This document shows, one piece after another, positions 33,343-43,485 of a stretch of 64,000 bases of DNA. The number at the start of each line of letters is the position of its first letter. The first letter of the stretch is position 1. Source of the stretch: an uncultured Marinicella sp. (GTDB taxonomy: Bacteria; Pseudomonadota; Gammaproteobacteria; Xanthomonadales; Marinicellaceae); NCBI GenBank assembly GCA_947502595.1, contig CANNAM010000003.1:186001-250000 (forward strand), in the 5' to 3' direction. Under the pieces are notes generated by a model. It had not been told where the DNA came from. It searched no databases and was given only the letters and a program-made list of their open reading frames with translations. The translations under genes and the position numbers were made by a program.

Positions 33343-33549
33343 GTCTCTGTGCATATAAGCATGCAAGCTTTAAGCTGATTTGGTGATTGATTTAAAGGCA
33401 TTTTTAGCTACACAGTCACCTTAATCAGATGAATCACAGCCATAACTGTGACCTGCAATGAAAATATACAAAAATAGCATTCAATCTGTAAGCATTTGTT
33501 GTAAACTATCACGTTGAATTGATATTTTACTTTAAGTATTGGAGTCACT

Positions 33550-34083
33550 ATGAATAAAACCACAAAATTAATCACAGTACTGATTTTTGCCTTGGCAATG
33601 ACAGCCTGTAAAAAAGATGTTAAGCCACCAGTGGATGACAACATCAACGATAACAACAATGATACAGTTGTGGTTGATACCACACCAGTCAGAACTGATG
33701 GGCTGATTTGCTGTAACCCAGAAGACTTAAATAACCCTGCCAGCTTGCTGTCTAAAAGAGTGGTTTACTTCGATTATGACCAAGCCACCATCCGCTCTGA
33801 ATTTCGTGAAATATTGTCCTTACACGCCAGATACCTACAAGAAAATCCTTCGGCTCGCATGACTGTTGAAGGTCACGCTGATGAAAGGGGTTCTCGTGAA
33901 TACAACTTGGCATTGGGTGAGAAGCGTGGTTATGCGGTAGCTAATTTGCTGCGCGCTCAAGGCGCTGCAGTGGGCCAAATTGCCGTAGTCAGCTATGGCG
34001 AAGAACGTCCAGTTGAGACTTGTAGTAATGACTCATGTTGGTCTAAAAACCGTCGTGGCGTCATCGTTTACACTGCTGAATAA
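33550..34083 (+). CDS. pal: Peptidoglycan-associated lipoprotein Pal
   Basis: Outer-membrane lipoprotein of the Tol-Pal system that binds peptidoglycan during cell constriction. The 177-residue precursor has lipobox LAMTAC (Cys20 is lipidated), an acidic Asn/Asp-rich linker, and the OmpA-like C-terminal domain (VYFDYDQATI; TVEGHADERGSREYNLALGEKRG). Four extra cysteines (LICC, ETC-x4-C) suggest periplasmic disulfides. GGAG lies 6 bases before ATG. cpoB, queE and queC follow in the common order, but tolQRAB is not upstream. Confidence 0.95.
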   Translation: MNKTTKLITVLIFALAMTACKKDVKPPVDDNINDNNNDTVVVDTTPVRTDGLICCNPEDLNNPASLLSKRVVYFDYDQATIRSEFREILSLHARYLQENPSARMTVEGHADERGSREYNLALGEKRGYAVANLLRAQGAAVGQIAVVSYGEERPVETCSNDSCWSKNRRGVIVYTAE

Positions 34084-34118
34084 TTTCTGCTGAGTAAACT
34101 TTCTCATCAATTGATGGT

Positions 34119-34148
34119 CAAAAAACCCGGCTTTTGTCGGGTTTTTTC
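34119..34148 (+). terminator. Terminator after pal
   Basis: AAAAAACCCG and CGGGTTTTTT flank a short loop. This is a classic intrinsic terminator, so much transcription may stop between pal and cpoB. Confidence 0.9.
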
Positions 34149-34220
34149 ATTTTAAACTTTACTTGAAAACTTGGTTTGGCTCAGTACCAACCCGCTACTC
34201 ATTATTCTACGGAGGTGTCT

Positions 34221-35114
34221 ATGCATCGCATTATTATCACTGGTTTAATTTTATTTGCTCTGATGTTTGCTCAATTGAGTTACGCCCAGAAAATGTCCAT
34301 TCAAGACCGCATTCAAAAACTAGAACAGCAGTCCCAAAATAGCAGCAACACTGCAGATTTATTCATACAAATTCAACAACTGCAAACTCAAATCGCGCAA
34401 CTACAAGGCACTGTGGAAGAGCAAAATTTTCAAATCAATGAGCTAAAAGAACGCCAAAAGGTACTGTATGTTGACGTAGACTCCAGATTAGCTGATTTAG
34501 AAACAGGCCAATTGTCACAAACTGGCACGCAGAAAAATGAGTTGGTGGTAGACAGCACCAGTGATGGCACTGGAACAAACAATCAAACCACCCAACTGAC
34601 TTCACCTGTACTGGGCAAGCCCAGTATAGCTGCACCTGTAATCAGAGAATCTGTGGATGCACAGCTGTCAACCAACAGCTTGAACCAAGCCGAAATCAAT
34701 GCCCAATCTACGGCCATCAACCCAGCCATCGAACAACAGTATCAAGCCGCATTCAATCAACTGAAAGCGGGTAGATTCAATGAGTCAGCAAACCTGTTTG
34801 AGGACTTTATTCAACAACACCCAAATCACGAATTAACTGATAATTCATATTACTGGCTAGGGGAAAGTTATTATGTAACACGCAATTTCCCGCTGGCTTT
34901 ATCCGCTTTTCAGTCACTGGAACAAAAGTTTCCATTAAGCAGTAAGTTGGCCGATTCACTGTTAAAAATTGGCTACACCTACCATGAATTAGAAGACTAC
35001 CAACAAGCCCAGCAGGCTTTGAATAAAGTAGTCAATTCATTCCCCAATCAATCGGTTGCCAAACTGGCACAAAACCGCCTTAATTTACTTAAACGAGAAG
35101 GTAAAATTAATTGA
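34221..35114 (+). CDS. cpoB: Tol-Pal coordinator of cell division CpoB (YbgF)
   Basis: Periplasmic protein linking Tol-Pal to peptidoglycan synthesis (PBP1B/LpoB in E. coli). The product from ATG 34221 is 297 residues: a signal peptide (MHRIIITGLILFALMFAQLSYAQ), a coiled-coil trimerisation segment (about 25-85), a Gln/Ser/Thr-rich linker, and TPR repeats (about 170-297; AAFNQLKAGRFNESANLFEDF). The start is fixed by GGAGG 7 bases before it. The open frame upstream has no ribosome-binding site. Its stop overlaps queE by 4 bases. Confidence 0.93.
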   Translation: MHRIIITGLILFALMFAQLSYAQKMSIQDRIQKLEQQSQNSSNTADLFIQIQQLQTQIAQLQGTVEEQNFQINELKERQKVLYVDVDSRLADLETGQLSQTGTQKNELVVDSTSDGTGTNNQTTQLTSPVLGKPSIAAPVIRESVDAQLSTNSLNQAEINAQSTAINPAIEQQYQAAFNQLKAGRFNESANLFEDFIQQHPNHELTDNSYYWLGESYYVTRNFPLALSAFQSLEQKFPLSSKLADSLLKIGYTYHELEDYQQAQQALNKVVNSFPNQSVAKLAQNRLNLLKREGKIN

Positions 35115-35767
35115 ACCCCAAGCGTGACCAACAACTGAAAGTATTCGAAATTTTTCACTCACTACAAGGTGAAAGCAATTTGTCTGGACTGCCAACTGTA
35201 TTTGTGCGTTTAACTGGCTGCCCATTGCGCTGTGTTTGGTGTGATACAGAGTATGCTTTTTTCGGTGGTCAGTGGCGCCACTTTGATGAAATCATCGCTG
35301 CCATAAAACAACACAATACACCTTATGTTTGTGTGACTGGTGGTGAACCCTTGGCCCAAAAACGGGTACATGGCTTATTGGAACTGCTGGCAAACCAAGG
35401 CTTCGTAGTCAGCCTTGAAACAGCTGGCTCATTGTCGGTTGAAAACGTACACCCAGACGTAATCAAAGTCGTTGATTTGAAAGCACCTGGCTCTGGTGAA
35501 GTAGAAAAAAACCTGTATTCAAACTTGGCCTTGCTGAAAATGCAGGATCAAGTAAAGTTTGTGATTGCTGATGCCGTTGATTACCAATGGAGCAAAGACA
35601 TCATCCAACAATACCAACTTCAACAACAGTGCCAAATCTTGATGTCGCCAGTGGCCGACGTGTTACCACCTAAGCAATTGGCTGAATGGATATTACAAGA
35701 CCAATTACCGGTGCGGTTCCAAATACAACTACATAAACACCTGTGGGGCGACCAGCCTGGCACTTGA
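35111..35767 (+). CDS. queE: 7-carboxy-7-deazaguanine synthase QueE
   Basis: Radical-SAM enzyme in the preQ0/queuosine tRNA modification pathway. The 218-residue product has the substrate-facing start [23 protein letters not shown] and the cluster motif [11 protein letters not shown] (C-x3-C-x2-C type with the unusual QueE spacing). TTG 35111 is the start, overlapping the cpoB TGA. It is followed by queC, its pathway neighbour, 22 bases later. Confidence 0.95.
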   Translation: MNPKRDQQLKVFEIFHSLQGESNLSGLPTVFVRLTGCPLRCVWCDTEYAFFGGQWRHFDEIIAAIKQHNTPYVCVTGGEPLAQKRVHGLLELLANQGFVVSLETAGSLSVENVHPDVIKVVDLKAPGSGEVEKNLYSNLALLKMQDQVKFVIADAVDYQWSKDIIQQYQLQQQCQILMSPVADVLPPKQLAEWILQDQLPVRFQIQLHKHLWGDQPGT

Positions 35768-35789
35768 TAATTCAACTATAAACGAAATT

Positions 35790-36470
35790 ATGAATAAAAA
35801 ATGCGTGGTATTGCTGTCTGGTGGACTGGACTCATCAACCTGTTTAGCGGCAGCCAAGGCAGCAGGATACAATTGCTATACCCTATCAATTGATTATGGC
35901 CAACGACACCTGGCAGAACTCAAAGCTTCAGCTTTAATTGCAGAGTCCATGACCACCAACCCACATAAAGTGGTGCATATTGACTTGAGTGCCATCGGCG
36001 GCTCAGCCCTGACTGATGACAACATTGCGGTTCCCGATTATAACAGCAGCAATGAGGACATACCTGTCACTTACGTGCCTGCACGCAACACCATATTCCT
36101 GTCTACTGCTTTGGCTTATGCCGAAGTGGTGGGTGCTGAAGCCATTTATATCGGTGTGACTGCGGTTGATTACTCAGGTTATCCGGATTGCCGTGCTGAG
36201 TACATTGCGGCCTTTGAATCCATGGCCAACTTAGCCACCAAAGCTGGTATGGAAGGGCAAAAACTGAAAATCATGACACCATTGATTGATTTAAGCAAAG
36301 CCCAAATCATTCAACTTGGAGACTCCCTTGGTTTTGATTATGGCTTAACCGTCAGTTGTTACAAGGCCAATGATTTTGGTGAGGCCTGTGGCACCTGTGA
36401 TTCGTGTTACCACCGCAAAAAAGGCTTTGCAGAAGCCAAATTATTCGACCCAACTCGTTACGTTGATTGA
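35790..36470 (+). CDS. queC: 7-cyano-7-deazaguanine (preQ0) synthase QueC
   Basis: Converts 7-carboxy-7-deazaguanine to preQ0 using ATP and ammonia. The 226-residue protein has the PP-loop [13 protein letters not shown] near the N-terminus and the zinc-binding Cys cluster at the C-terminus ([21 protein letters not shown]). queD and queF are not in the window. ATG 35790 starts 22 bases after queE. Confidence 0.96.
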   Translation: MNKKCVVLLSGGLDSSTCLAAAKAAGYNCYTLSIDYGQRHLAELKASALIAESMTTNPHKVVHIDLSAIGGSALTDDNIAVPDYNSSNEDIPVTYVPARNTIFLSTALAYAEVVGAEAIYIGVTAVDYSGYPDCRAEYIAAFESMANLATKAGMEGQKLKIMTPLIDLSKAQIIQLGDSLGFDYGLTVSCYKANDFGEACGTCDSCYHRKKGFAEAKLFDPTRYVD

Positions 36471-36486
36471 AGCATAATCAAGCCCT

Positions 36487-37317
36487 ATGAGTGCAGTCAT
36501 TTCCCAATTGGTCAGCTACCCAATTAAATCCTGTGCAGGTGTTTCGCACCCAACCATCGAATTGAACACACTGGGGCTAAAAGCCGATCGCCAGCTGATG
36601 CTGGTGAATGAAAATGGGCTGTTTCTGAGCCAAAGAAAACACCCTAGAATGGCCTTGATTCAACCCCACTTAACGCCTCACTGTTTAACCGTTAACGCAC
36701 CAGGCATGGCCGAATTGATTGTAGATTTAAAAGCAGCCATCCAGCAACCTGTAAAGGTCACGATATGGCAAGATGCTTTGTTGGCCGATTCATTACACCC
36801 AGACGCCAATCGGTGGTTTTCAGACTTCCTCGGTTTACCAGTGAATTTGGTGAAATACCAACACGAAAGTCAGCGATACATTGATTCTGATTATGCCAAA
36901 CACGGTGAAACAGTGGCCTTTGCTGATGGTTTTCCACTGTTGATTACCCATGAAGCTTCTTTAGAGCAGCTCAACCAATACTTAAATACCGATGTAACAA
37001 TGAATCGTTTCAGACCTAACATCGTGATTAAGAGTGAATTGCAAGCTTGGGATGAACTGCAATGGCAAAGCTTATCTGGCCAGGGCTTTCGGTTGGATTC
37101 AGTCAAGCCATGCAGTCGTTGTGTGATCACTGGTGTTGAGCAAAGTACCGGCACACAAACCGGTACCGAGGTATTATTGGCTTTAAAAAATAAGTTTCCG
37201 CATAATAAGCAAGCTGTTTTCGGTATCAATGCCATTGTCAACATCACCGGTCACCAAGCCATAGAACTGGCAGTCGGTCAAAGCCTAGAAATAGAGCACC
37301 AAGCACCTAACAATTGA
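36487..37317 (+). CDS. MOSC-domain protein, YcbX-like without ferredoxin tail
   Basis: Probable molybdenum-cofactor enzyme of the YcbX/mARC group, which reduces N-hydroxylated compounds. The 276-residue protein has the MOSC N-terminal beta-barrel (QLVSYPIKSCAGVSHPTIEL) and the MOSC domain, with the Mo-ligand Cys in KPCSRCVITG. E. coli YcbX carries a C-terminal 2Fe-2S domain that is missing here, so electrons would need another donor. It follows queC by 16 bases. It looks co-transcribed but has no known functional link to queuosine synthesis. Confidence 0.88.
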   Translation: MSAVISQLVSYPIKSCAGVSHPTIELNTLGLKADRQLMLVNENGLFLSQRKHPRMALIQPHLTPHCLTVNAPGMAELIVDLKAAIQQPVKVTIWQDALLADSLHPDANRWFSDFLGLPVNLVKYQHESQRYIDSDYAKHGETVAFADGFPLLITHEASLEQLNQYLNTDVTMNRFRPNIVIKSELQAWDELQWQSLSGQGFRLDSVKPCSRCVITGVEQSTGTQTGTEVLLALKNKFPHNKQAVFGINAIVNITGHQAIELAVGQSLEIEHQAPNN

Positions 37318-37328
37318 AGCTGCGGGAC

Positions 37329-38345
37329 TCAATGAAATACCAAGACAATCAACAACGTGAAGCCTATTTGCAGCAAAAACACCACACTGCCTAACAACAA
37401 CAGTTTACCACCTTGTTGCCATATGTCTTGCAAACGAATACCCAAGCCAATAGCAACCATAGCCAGCACAAACAACAAATCGCCTGTTTGGGTCAACACA
37501 GCAGTAAGGTTTTGATTCACCCAACCCATGCTATTCAAGAATACCAGACCTAAAAAGCCCCAAATAAATAAAGGCACCAGTTTCACCCACGACAAATTGA
37601 TTGTGGTGGCCTGTTTTTTCTGATGTGGTTCAGTTGGCTGATATTTCGATTTACTAACCCAATATATCAACACCAACAAAGTAGGAATCAGAAACAGTAT
37701 TCGGCACATCTTTATCAATACAGCAGTTTGTCCCACTTCATCACTGACGGTAAACCCAGCAGCCACCACATGACCCATGGACTGCAAAGTGTTGCCGATT
37801 AAAAACCCGTTGGCGCTCACATCACCGGGGAACAACTGTTGAGACAACCAAGGTGCTATGAATATGCCGATGAAACCCAAAAAGTTCACCACCGCGATGA
37901 TTAAGCCTACTGACAGTTTTGATCCGTTCAATATATTGGTGCTTGCCATCACTGCAGCTGACCCACAGATTGCTTGTCCACTGGCCAACAAACAAGCATC
38001 CTTGCCATTGATGTGCATCCAGTGAGCCAACAAGAAAGTGACAGTAAAAGTCATAACAATAGCCACCGCAATCGCAGCCAGGCTGATGGTATTAATTTGC
38101 GCCAACAATGACAAGTTCAATTGAATACCCAATAAAGCCACCGCAACCGTCAAACCTTGCGTCTCTACCCACTTGATACCATGTTTAAACGACTGCGGTA
38201 TGCGCATCAAATTACCTGCTATGAAGCCCAGCAATATTGCAATCAAAGTACTGCTTAGGCTAATATATTTACCTAACAGGACAGTCAGTGCTGCCAGCCC
38301 GATGACCACTGATATACCTGGTAAATGATTCATGATTCTAGTCAT
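37329..38345 (-). CDS. yeiH: YeiH/UPF0324-family membrane protein, putative sulfate exporter family
   Basis: Inner-membrane protein of 338 residues with about 10 hydrophobic helices. It matches the UPF0324/YeiH family in pattern (GLTVAVALLGIQLNLS, GQAICGSAAVMA, NFLGFIGIF, LQSMGHVVAAGF). Members are proposed to export sulfate or sulfonate-derived compounds, but the family function is not settled. It ends 12 bases from the convergent MOSC gene. M5 is an alternative start. Confidence 0.82.
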   Translation of the reverse strand: MTRIMNHLPGISVVIGLAALTVLLGKYISLSSTLIAILLGFIAGNLMRIPQSFKHGIKWVETQGLTVAVALLGIQLNLSLLAQINTISLAAIAVAIVMTFTVTFLLAHWMHINGKDACLLASGQAICGSAAVMASTNILNGSKLSVGLIIAVVNFLGFIGIFIAPWLSQQLFPGDVSANGFLIGNTLQSMGHVVAAGFTVSDEVGQTAVLIKMCRILFLIPTLLVLIYWVSKSKYQPTEPHQKKQATTINLSWVKLVPLFIWGFLGLVFLNSMGWVNQNLTAVLTQTGDLLFVLAMVAIGLGIRLQDIWQQGGKLLLLGSVVFLLQIGFTLLIVLVFH

Positions 38346-38396
38346 GAGCGTATTTTAACCGATGCATTCAATCGATACCTATAAAAGCACAAACTC

Positions 38397-40901
38397 ATGA
38401 CCGACAAACAAGACATTTTTAAACAGTTAAACCACATATTTAATGCATCCAAAGCCGAACAAGCTGAATTAATCGAACAGTTTAAACAAAACTACCCTAA
38501 TGAAATACATTGGTTACCAGCTCTGGAAAAACCTGCCGCCATCAACAACGCCGAAAGTTATTTACCCAAAATACCTGCTTATAAAATCATCAAAGCCATT
38601 GGTTCAGGCGCCAATGGCAGTGTCTATTTGGCACAAAACAACGGCCATCAAGCAGTGGCTATTAAAACACCGAATGTATGGTTAAGTGATGACCAAATAA
38701 GCCGCTTCAAACACGAAGCCCAACTGTTGGCACGCCTTTCACATCCCAATATTGCCAAGGTGCTTGATGTCGGTGAATTTGAAACACCACAAGGCAAAAT
38801 GCCCTTTATAGCAATGGAATTTATAGATGGCCTGAATATTGACCAGTATGTGAAACAACAGAATTTATCGCCGCGAAACATCGTCGATTTATTTAAACCT
38901 GTATTATCAGCCGTTCAATACGCCCACCAAAAAAGTGTCATTCATCGCGACATCAAACCAGATAACATCATTGTTGACCAACAAGGCACCCCAAAACTTT
39001 TAGACTTTGGTATTGCCACCTTGAGCACCGATGCCACCCATGCCATGACCCAACTAACCAAAACCGGTGAAATTGTGGGTACTTTGGCTTATATGAGTCC
39101 AGAACAAATCAGCGCTTCAGTTGAACTCGACTCCAGAACTGACATTTATTCATGTGGTGTGGTGTTGTATCAGTTGGTCAGCGGAAAATTGCCTTTTGCT
39201 GTGGATGCCAGGCAGTTTTTTTCTGCCATCAACAAAATTTTATATGAGCCACCTAAAAACTTGACTGTGGCCAATCCACACATCCAAGCTTCTCTGGCAG
39301 CAGTGATACATCACGCCATAGAAAAGAAACCTGAGAACCGATTTCAAACCGCACATGATTTTTATAAAGACATCGAAGCATGGCTCAATGGTAAGCCCAT
39401 TCAATCTCAACAACTGTCTAAATGGTATTGGATCAAACAAGCAGCACAACAGCACAAAGCCTTGGTTACTGGCACTGCCCTGGCTTTCATTGGTCTACTT
39501 ACTGGTTTGGTTTTTGCTGTCTCTTTTGCTTTAAAAGAACAACAAGCACGCGCTGAAGCAATGCAAAAAGCAGAGTCTAACCGTCAGGTTGTGCAGTTCA
39601 TTAATGATTTGTTTGTGAATGCCGACCCCACTGAAACCTTAGGTGCTGCTATTACCGTTAAACAAGTTATTCAAGGCGCACAATATACTGTAGATAAAGA
39701 CATATCAGATGAGCCACAGGTTGAAGCGCAAATACGTTTGGTGCTGGGTAATGTTTTTGATGCCATTCAACTATTCCCTTCTGCATTGTCCCAATACCAA
39801 AAAGGCCTTAATCGTCTTGAACAACAGGATGAATTGTACTTTGAGTTGGCTACACAGAAACTCGAAACCTTGGCTAACAACACGCAATTTGAACAATTAA
39901 TGCAAGCCATTGAACAATTAAAAATACAGTTGAGTCATGCTGATCTCAATGAAAGTACAATCAATTCATTCAACAACAAAATTTTATTCCAAAAAGCCAA
40001 ATTTTATACCGCTAACGGTAAAATGAATGAGGCCTTAGTGGTCATCAAACAATTAAAACAACAAAATGATCTAAATACCTTTCAGCAATTTGAAGTCAAT
40101 AAATACCGCAGTCATATACATCGACAAATGGGTGAAGCCCATCAAGCAGAGCAACTATTTAGGTCTGAAATAGACAAAGCCAAAACTGTGTTTGGAGAGT
40201 CTCATCCTACCACCTTAGGTTTAATTCAAGAACTGACATTGACCTTACAAGAAACCAACAAAATTAGCGAAGCACTCCAGCTGTATGATACGCTCATTGA
40301 AGGTATGGAGCAAAATTATGGTGAAAACAGTGCATCTACATTATTGGCAAAAATGAACAAAGCCACTACTTATATGTATGCCGGTGATTTTGCACAAGCG
40401 GATGTCATGACCGCAGAGCTGTTACCCAAAATGATAGAACATATTGGCCCCATGCACCAATTTACTTTGACCTTAAGAAGTATCAGGGGTGGTGTCTTAG
40501 AAAACACCGGTAAATTGGAAGAGGCTTTGGTTATGTACCAAGAAACCTTAGATTTATTTTTACAATCCGAAAGCAAAGATAACTATACCACCCTTATCAT
40601 CCCGCACAATATGGCCATTGTTTACAACAAACTAAACAACCCAAAAAAAGCCAATGAGGTATATCAAACCTATCGACCTCAATGTGAAGCCACACTCAGC
40701 CTTGAACACCCCTTATGTATCATCATGGCTGATACACATGCAGATATTTTGATTCAGATTGGAGCCTACCAACTGGCCAGTGAGTTGTTGGCTTATTCCA
40801 ACCCTGCATTGCTTCAAAAATACGGCGCTGAACATTATCGAGTGATTGCTTCTGATGCACGTTTGAAAAGATTAGATGAAATTTCTGGAACCAATCAATA
40901 A
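38397..40901 (+). CDS. Membrane-anchored Ser/Thr protein kinase with TPR-like periplasmic tail
   Basis: A Hanks-type kinase of 834 residues. Kinase motifs are in order: glycine loop IGSGANGSVYL (about 66-76), VAIKTP Lys, HRDIKPDN catalytic loop (about 183-190), DFGIA, and activation segment GTLAYMSPEQ, with DIYSCGVVLYQLVSG. A transmembrane helix lies at about 356-378. The remaining 450 residues form TPR-like helical repeats ending in a periplasmic or extracytoplasmic tail. All catalytic residues are intact, so it is probably active. It is divergently transcribed from yeiH and is the only gene in its unit. Confidence 0.93.
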   Translation: MTDKQDIFKQLNHIFNASKAEQAELIEQFKQNYPNEIHWLPALEKPAAINNAESYLPKIPAYKIIKAIGSGANGSVYLAQNNGHQAVAIKTPNVWLSDDQISRFKHEAQLLARLSHPNIAKVLDVGEFETPQGKMPFIAMEFIDGLNIDQYVKQQNLSPRNIVDLFKPVLSAVQYAHQKSVIHRDIKPDNIIVDQQGTPKLLDFGIATLSTDATHAMTQLTKTGEIVGTLAYMSPEQISASVELDSRTDIYSCGVVLYQLVSGKLPFAVDARQFFSAINKILYEPPKNLTVANPHIQASLAAVIHHAIEKKPENRFQTAHDFYKDIEAWLNGKPIQSQQLSKWYWIKQAAQQHKALVTGTALAFIGLLTGLVFAVSFALKEQQARAEAMQKAESNRQVVQFINDLFVNADPTETLGAAITVKQVIQGAQYTVDKDISDEPQVEAQIRLVLGNVFDAIQLFPSALSQYQKGLNRLEQQDELYFELATQKLETLANNTQFEQLMQAIEQLKIQLSHADLNESTINSFNNKILFQKAKFYTANGKMNEALVVIKQLKQQNDLNTFQQFEVNKYRSHIHRQMGEAHQAEQLFRSEIDKAKTVFGESHPTTLGLIQELTLTLQETNKISEALQLYDTLIEGMEQNYGENSASTLLAKMNKATTYMYAGDFAQADVMTAELLPKMIEHIGPMHQFTLTLRSIRGGVLENTGKLEEALVMYQETLDLFLQSESKDNYTTLIIPHNMAIVYNKLNNPKKANEVYQTYRPQCEATLSLEHPLCIIMADTHADILIQIGAYQLASELLAYSNPALLQKYGAEHYRVIASDARLKRLDEISGTNQ

Positions 40902-41355
40902 TTGAAATTTATAAACTATCAGACCCTGATGTCATTGGTATCGGCAATGTATAAATATAAATTCAATCTTTTGTTTTTATTTATTTCTTAGATTCAAGTA
41001 ATGACTACTGAAATAAATATTTTAAGCTGGGATAATAGCAATCCATTTGTCTATGGATTTCAGAGAACCAACCTCTATCAGTTCACACTGCATCAAATGG
41101 GTGCCACTTACGGAATCAAAAGGTTCACATACAACAAAAGTTTCATTGGTGATTCTGCGTTCACTGGAGGCATTTACAACTGTAAGAAAAACCAAACAAA
41201 ACAATTAATGATTTTTCATATGAATTCATATGTTTTTTGTTAAAGTTAAAGTATACATCCCAGCATTTTTAAAACAGCATGTTTTTCAGAATAAAATGGT
41301 GGTGATTAACTGAGCTCACCATCCATGGCAAACTCAGTTTTTACAAATTTTTGAT
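40902..41355. other. Gap after the kinase gene
   Basis: This 454-base AT-rich region has a short open frame at 41001-41243 (plus strand, 80 codons) without a ribosome-binding site, which I do not call a gene. A terminator-like hairpin lies at 41308-41344. No RNA family was recognised. Confidence 0.4.
41308..41344 (+). terminator. Terminator-like hairpin 400 bases after the kinase gene
   Basis: AACTGAG (41308-41314) and CTCAGTT (41333-41339) form a stem with a T-run after it on the plus strand. It is 406 bases from the kinase stop, so it may end a long 3' UTR or a small RNA or gene. Confidence 0.6.
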
Positions 41356-43410
41356 TTACTTAGTATTCAGACTACCACAGTCAGTATCGGCCAAATTACT
41401 TAACTGCTGTATTTCCATGCCACCGCTGCCCATATTAGATGGCGATAAATCATAATTAACCTGAGCCGTTCGACATTGATCCCAAGTCATGGTTAATCCA
41501 CCCATATCACTGACAGTACTGTTACCAGTGAAAAATTCTGCGCCTTCAGATAACTGCAGCGAATCAACAGTAATGGTTTCATTGTTGACTGTGCCGATAC
41601 CTGACAAAGCCATTTGTTGGCCATTTGAATCATAGGTATACCATGTCACCTCAGCTTTTTGGGTGCCACCTTGCTCATACAAATACACGGTATAACCTTC
41701 ACCTGACCGACTTGGATCGTACCATGACCCTGAAACACCATTTGGTAAGATTTTATTGTTCACACCACACTCATTTCCTGGTATTTCAATGATTTTATTG
41801 ATGGTCATTTGATCGGTGGCAATACCATCTAAATCAAACATCAAACTACCAAGTTCACATGTGTTGAATGAAATCATGGCTGTACCAATTCTGGTCCTCA
41901 CAACTTCAGCGGGGTTAAAAGCAGTACCAAATTGACCACCTGAAGTGGTATAAACATCTTCAAAATCAATGCTGTTCTCAGCGTATTCACCGACAGCAAC
42001 TACCCACAGCGACTCACCATTGTTGTTGGCGTTACCATACAACAACACCCGATCATCAGGCATGATTTGCAGACTCAACGCTTGGTTATCAACCCCAGCA
42101 ACTTGCCATACTCCAGATGATTTACTGTCAACCGCATAGGTCTCAGGCTCAGATTCACCACTGCCTACTCTGCTGTAGTGCACCAATTCGGTGGTGCCTT
42201 CATCAAGGGTGCCACCACTGAGTTCATTCACCAACAAGTCAGTGTCATTAAAAATGATATTCCCAGCAAATTGATCATTGCCCTCATTGGCCTCTAAAGA
42301 TTCAATTTTTTGCTGCTCAACAAACATGCCATCAGCTTGTTTAACAAAGTGATAGACTGCACCAATGTTGGTTCCGGTGTTAACCCCTGAATCTGTGCCA
42401 CCAGTTGCACCAACCAATAAATCATCACCTTTAATACGAACAGAAATAGCAAACTGATCATTGAATTGGGCATCACTGGCCTGAATAAACTGTTGTTCTT
42501 GCCATTGACCATCGGTATTTTTGTAAATCGTAACCGAACCTGTTCCGCCAGCTTGTACTGCACCGACTGCCATCAACTCACCATCTATTTCAATTTGGCT
42601 GCCTAAATTTGAATTGCGGTTGTCGTTTATGGTTTGCGTTAATACCCAGTTATCGCCTTGTTTGTCATAAATATAAACTTTACCAGGTTGGTTAACTGCC
42701 TGCACACCCCATGCACCGACCACGATTTGATTGTTTTCATAGTCAAAATCTTGACCATATAAATCAAAATTTTCTACCAACTTTTGTCGTTGGGTATAAC
42801 CAGTGCCATCATTCTCAAAGACATATACTCCTTTGACGACAGGAAACGAAAAACCATAAATGGTTTTATACCCATGAGCGCCCAACAGCAGTACACCATC
42901 ATCCATAACCATCTGCATACCGATACCTTTACCTGTACCGAGGTCATCAGTTACTAAGGTGTCCTCCAACACCCAATTACCATTTTGAAAACGGGTTAAA
43001 AACACCCTTGAATCAGCGTCAGTTCCGCCACCAGGTCGTGCAGAACCAGCTCGAACACCGGCTGGCATACCAATGGCTAAAAGCCCATCGTCATAAGCCA
43101 AACTGTACCCAAAACCATCACCTTCAATACAAGAGCCCGTTAGATCGGCGGCTGATAAAGTGGCAATTGCCTGGTATTTACCAGCTGTTTTTTCATAGGT
43201 AATCACCTCACCACAACTGTCCGGTAAAGTGTTTGAAGTTAAACTGTCACCGAAAGTTCGCGGCCACCCCACCACCAAATAATCATCAACAAAAACCATC
43301 CCAGCACCAAAATCAGAAAGCTCAGCTTCGATTGGTGCTAAATTCTCTACCAAGGTCCATTGCTGTCCAAATACTGGAAAAGTCAAAAACAGTAATATAT
43401 ATTTTTTCAT
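41356..43410 (-). CDS. Secreted FG-GAP-like propeller protein with C-terminal G-x-WYDP domain
   Basis: Predicted secreted protein of 684 residues with a short signal peptide (MKKYILLFLTFPVFGQ). The main part is a series of about 40-60-residue repeats with DYLVVGWPR, DGLLAIGMPAG, DGVLLLGAHGY, ENNQIVVGAWG and DGELMAVGAVQAGGTG, typical of FG-GAP-like beta-propeller repeats. The C-terminal part has GVSGSWYDPSRSGEGYTVYL and a downstream TWYTYDSNGQQ, a domain also present in the protein at 51517. I prefer ATG 43410 because GGAG lies 6 bases before it; ATG 43413 is the other option. The function is unknown; surface binding is a guess. Confidence 0.78.
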   Translation of the reverse strand: MKKYILLFLTFPVFGQQWTLVENLAPIEAELSDFGAGMVFVDDYLVVGWPRTFGDSLTSNTLPDSCGEVITYEKTAGKYQAIATLSAADLTGSCIEGDGFGYSLAYDDGLLAIGMPAGVRAGSARPGGGTDADSRVFLTRFQNGNWVLEDTLVTDDLGTGKGIGMQMVMDDGVLLLGAHGYKTIYGFSFPVVKGVYVFENDGTGYTQRQKLVENFDLYGQDFDYENNQIVVGAWGVQAVNQPGKVYIYDKQGDNWVLTQTINDNRNSNLGSQIEIDGELMAVGAVQAGGTGSVTIYKNTDGQWQEQQFIQASDAQFNDQFAISVRIKGDDLLVGATGGTDSGVNTGTNIGAVYHFVKQADGMFVEQQKIESLEANEGNDQFAGNIIFNDTDLLVNELSGGTLDEGTTELVHYSRVGSGESEPETYAVDSKSSGVWQVAGVDNQALSLQIMPDDRVLLYGNANNNGESLWVVAVGEYAENSIDFEDVYTTSGGQFGTAFNPAEVVRTRIGTAMISFNTCELGSLMFDLDGIATDQMTINKIIEIPGNECGVNNKILPNGVSGSWYDPSRSGEGYTVYLYEQGGTQKAEVTWYTYDSNGQQMALSGIGTVNNETITVDSLQLSEGAEFFTGNSTVSDMGGLTMTWDQCRTAQVNYDLSPSNMGSGGMEIQQLSNLADTDCGSLNTK

Positions 43411-43462
43411 CATTCACTCCAAAAGATTAATTACTGAAGTTTAAATGTACTGTTTATTTTTG

Positions 43463-43485
43463 AAACCCCCAACTCTGGGGGGGTT
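43463..43485 (-). terminator. Hairpin upstream of the FG-GAP-like gene
   Basis: AACCCCC-AACTCT-GGGGGGGTT can form a 7-8-bp GC-rich stem. On the minus strand it lies about 50 bases before the gene start, so it may be in a 5' leader (attenuator-like) rather than a terminator. No strong T-run follows. Confidence 0.35.

Noticed and set aside
41001-41243. Possible 80-residue gene
   Set aside because: There is no ribosome-binding site, composition is not clearly coding, and no family is recognisable. It is kept only as part of the orphan terminator finding.
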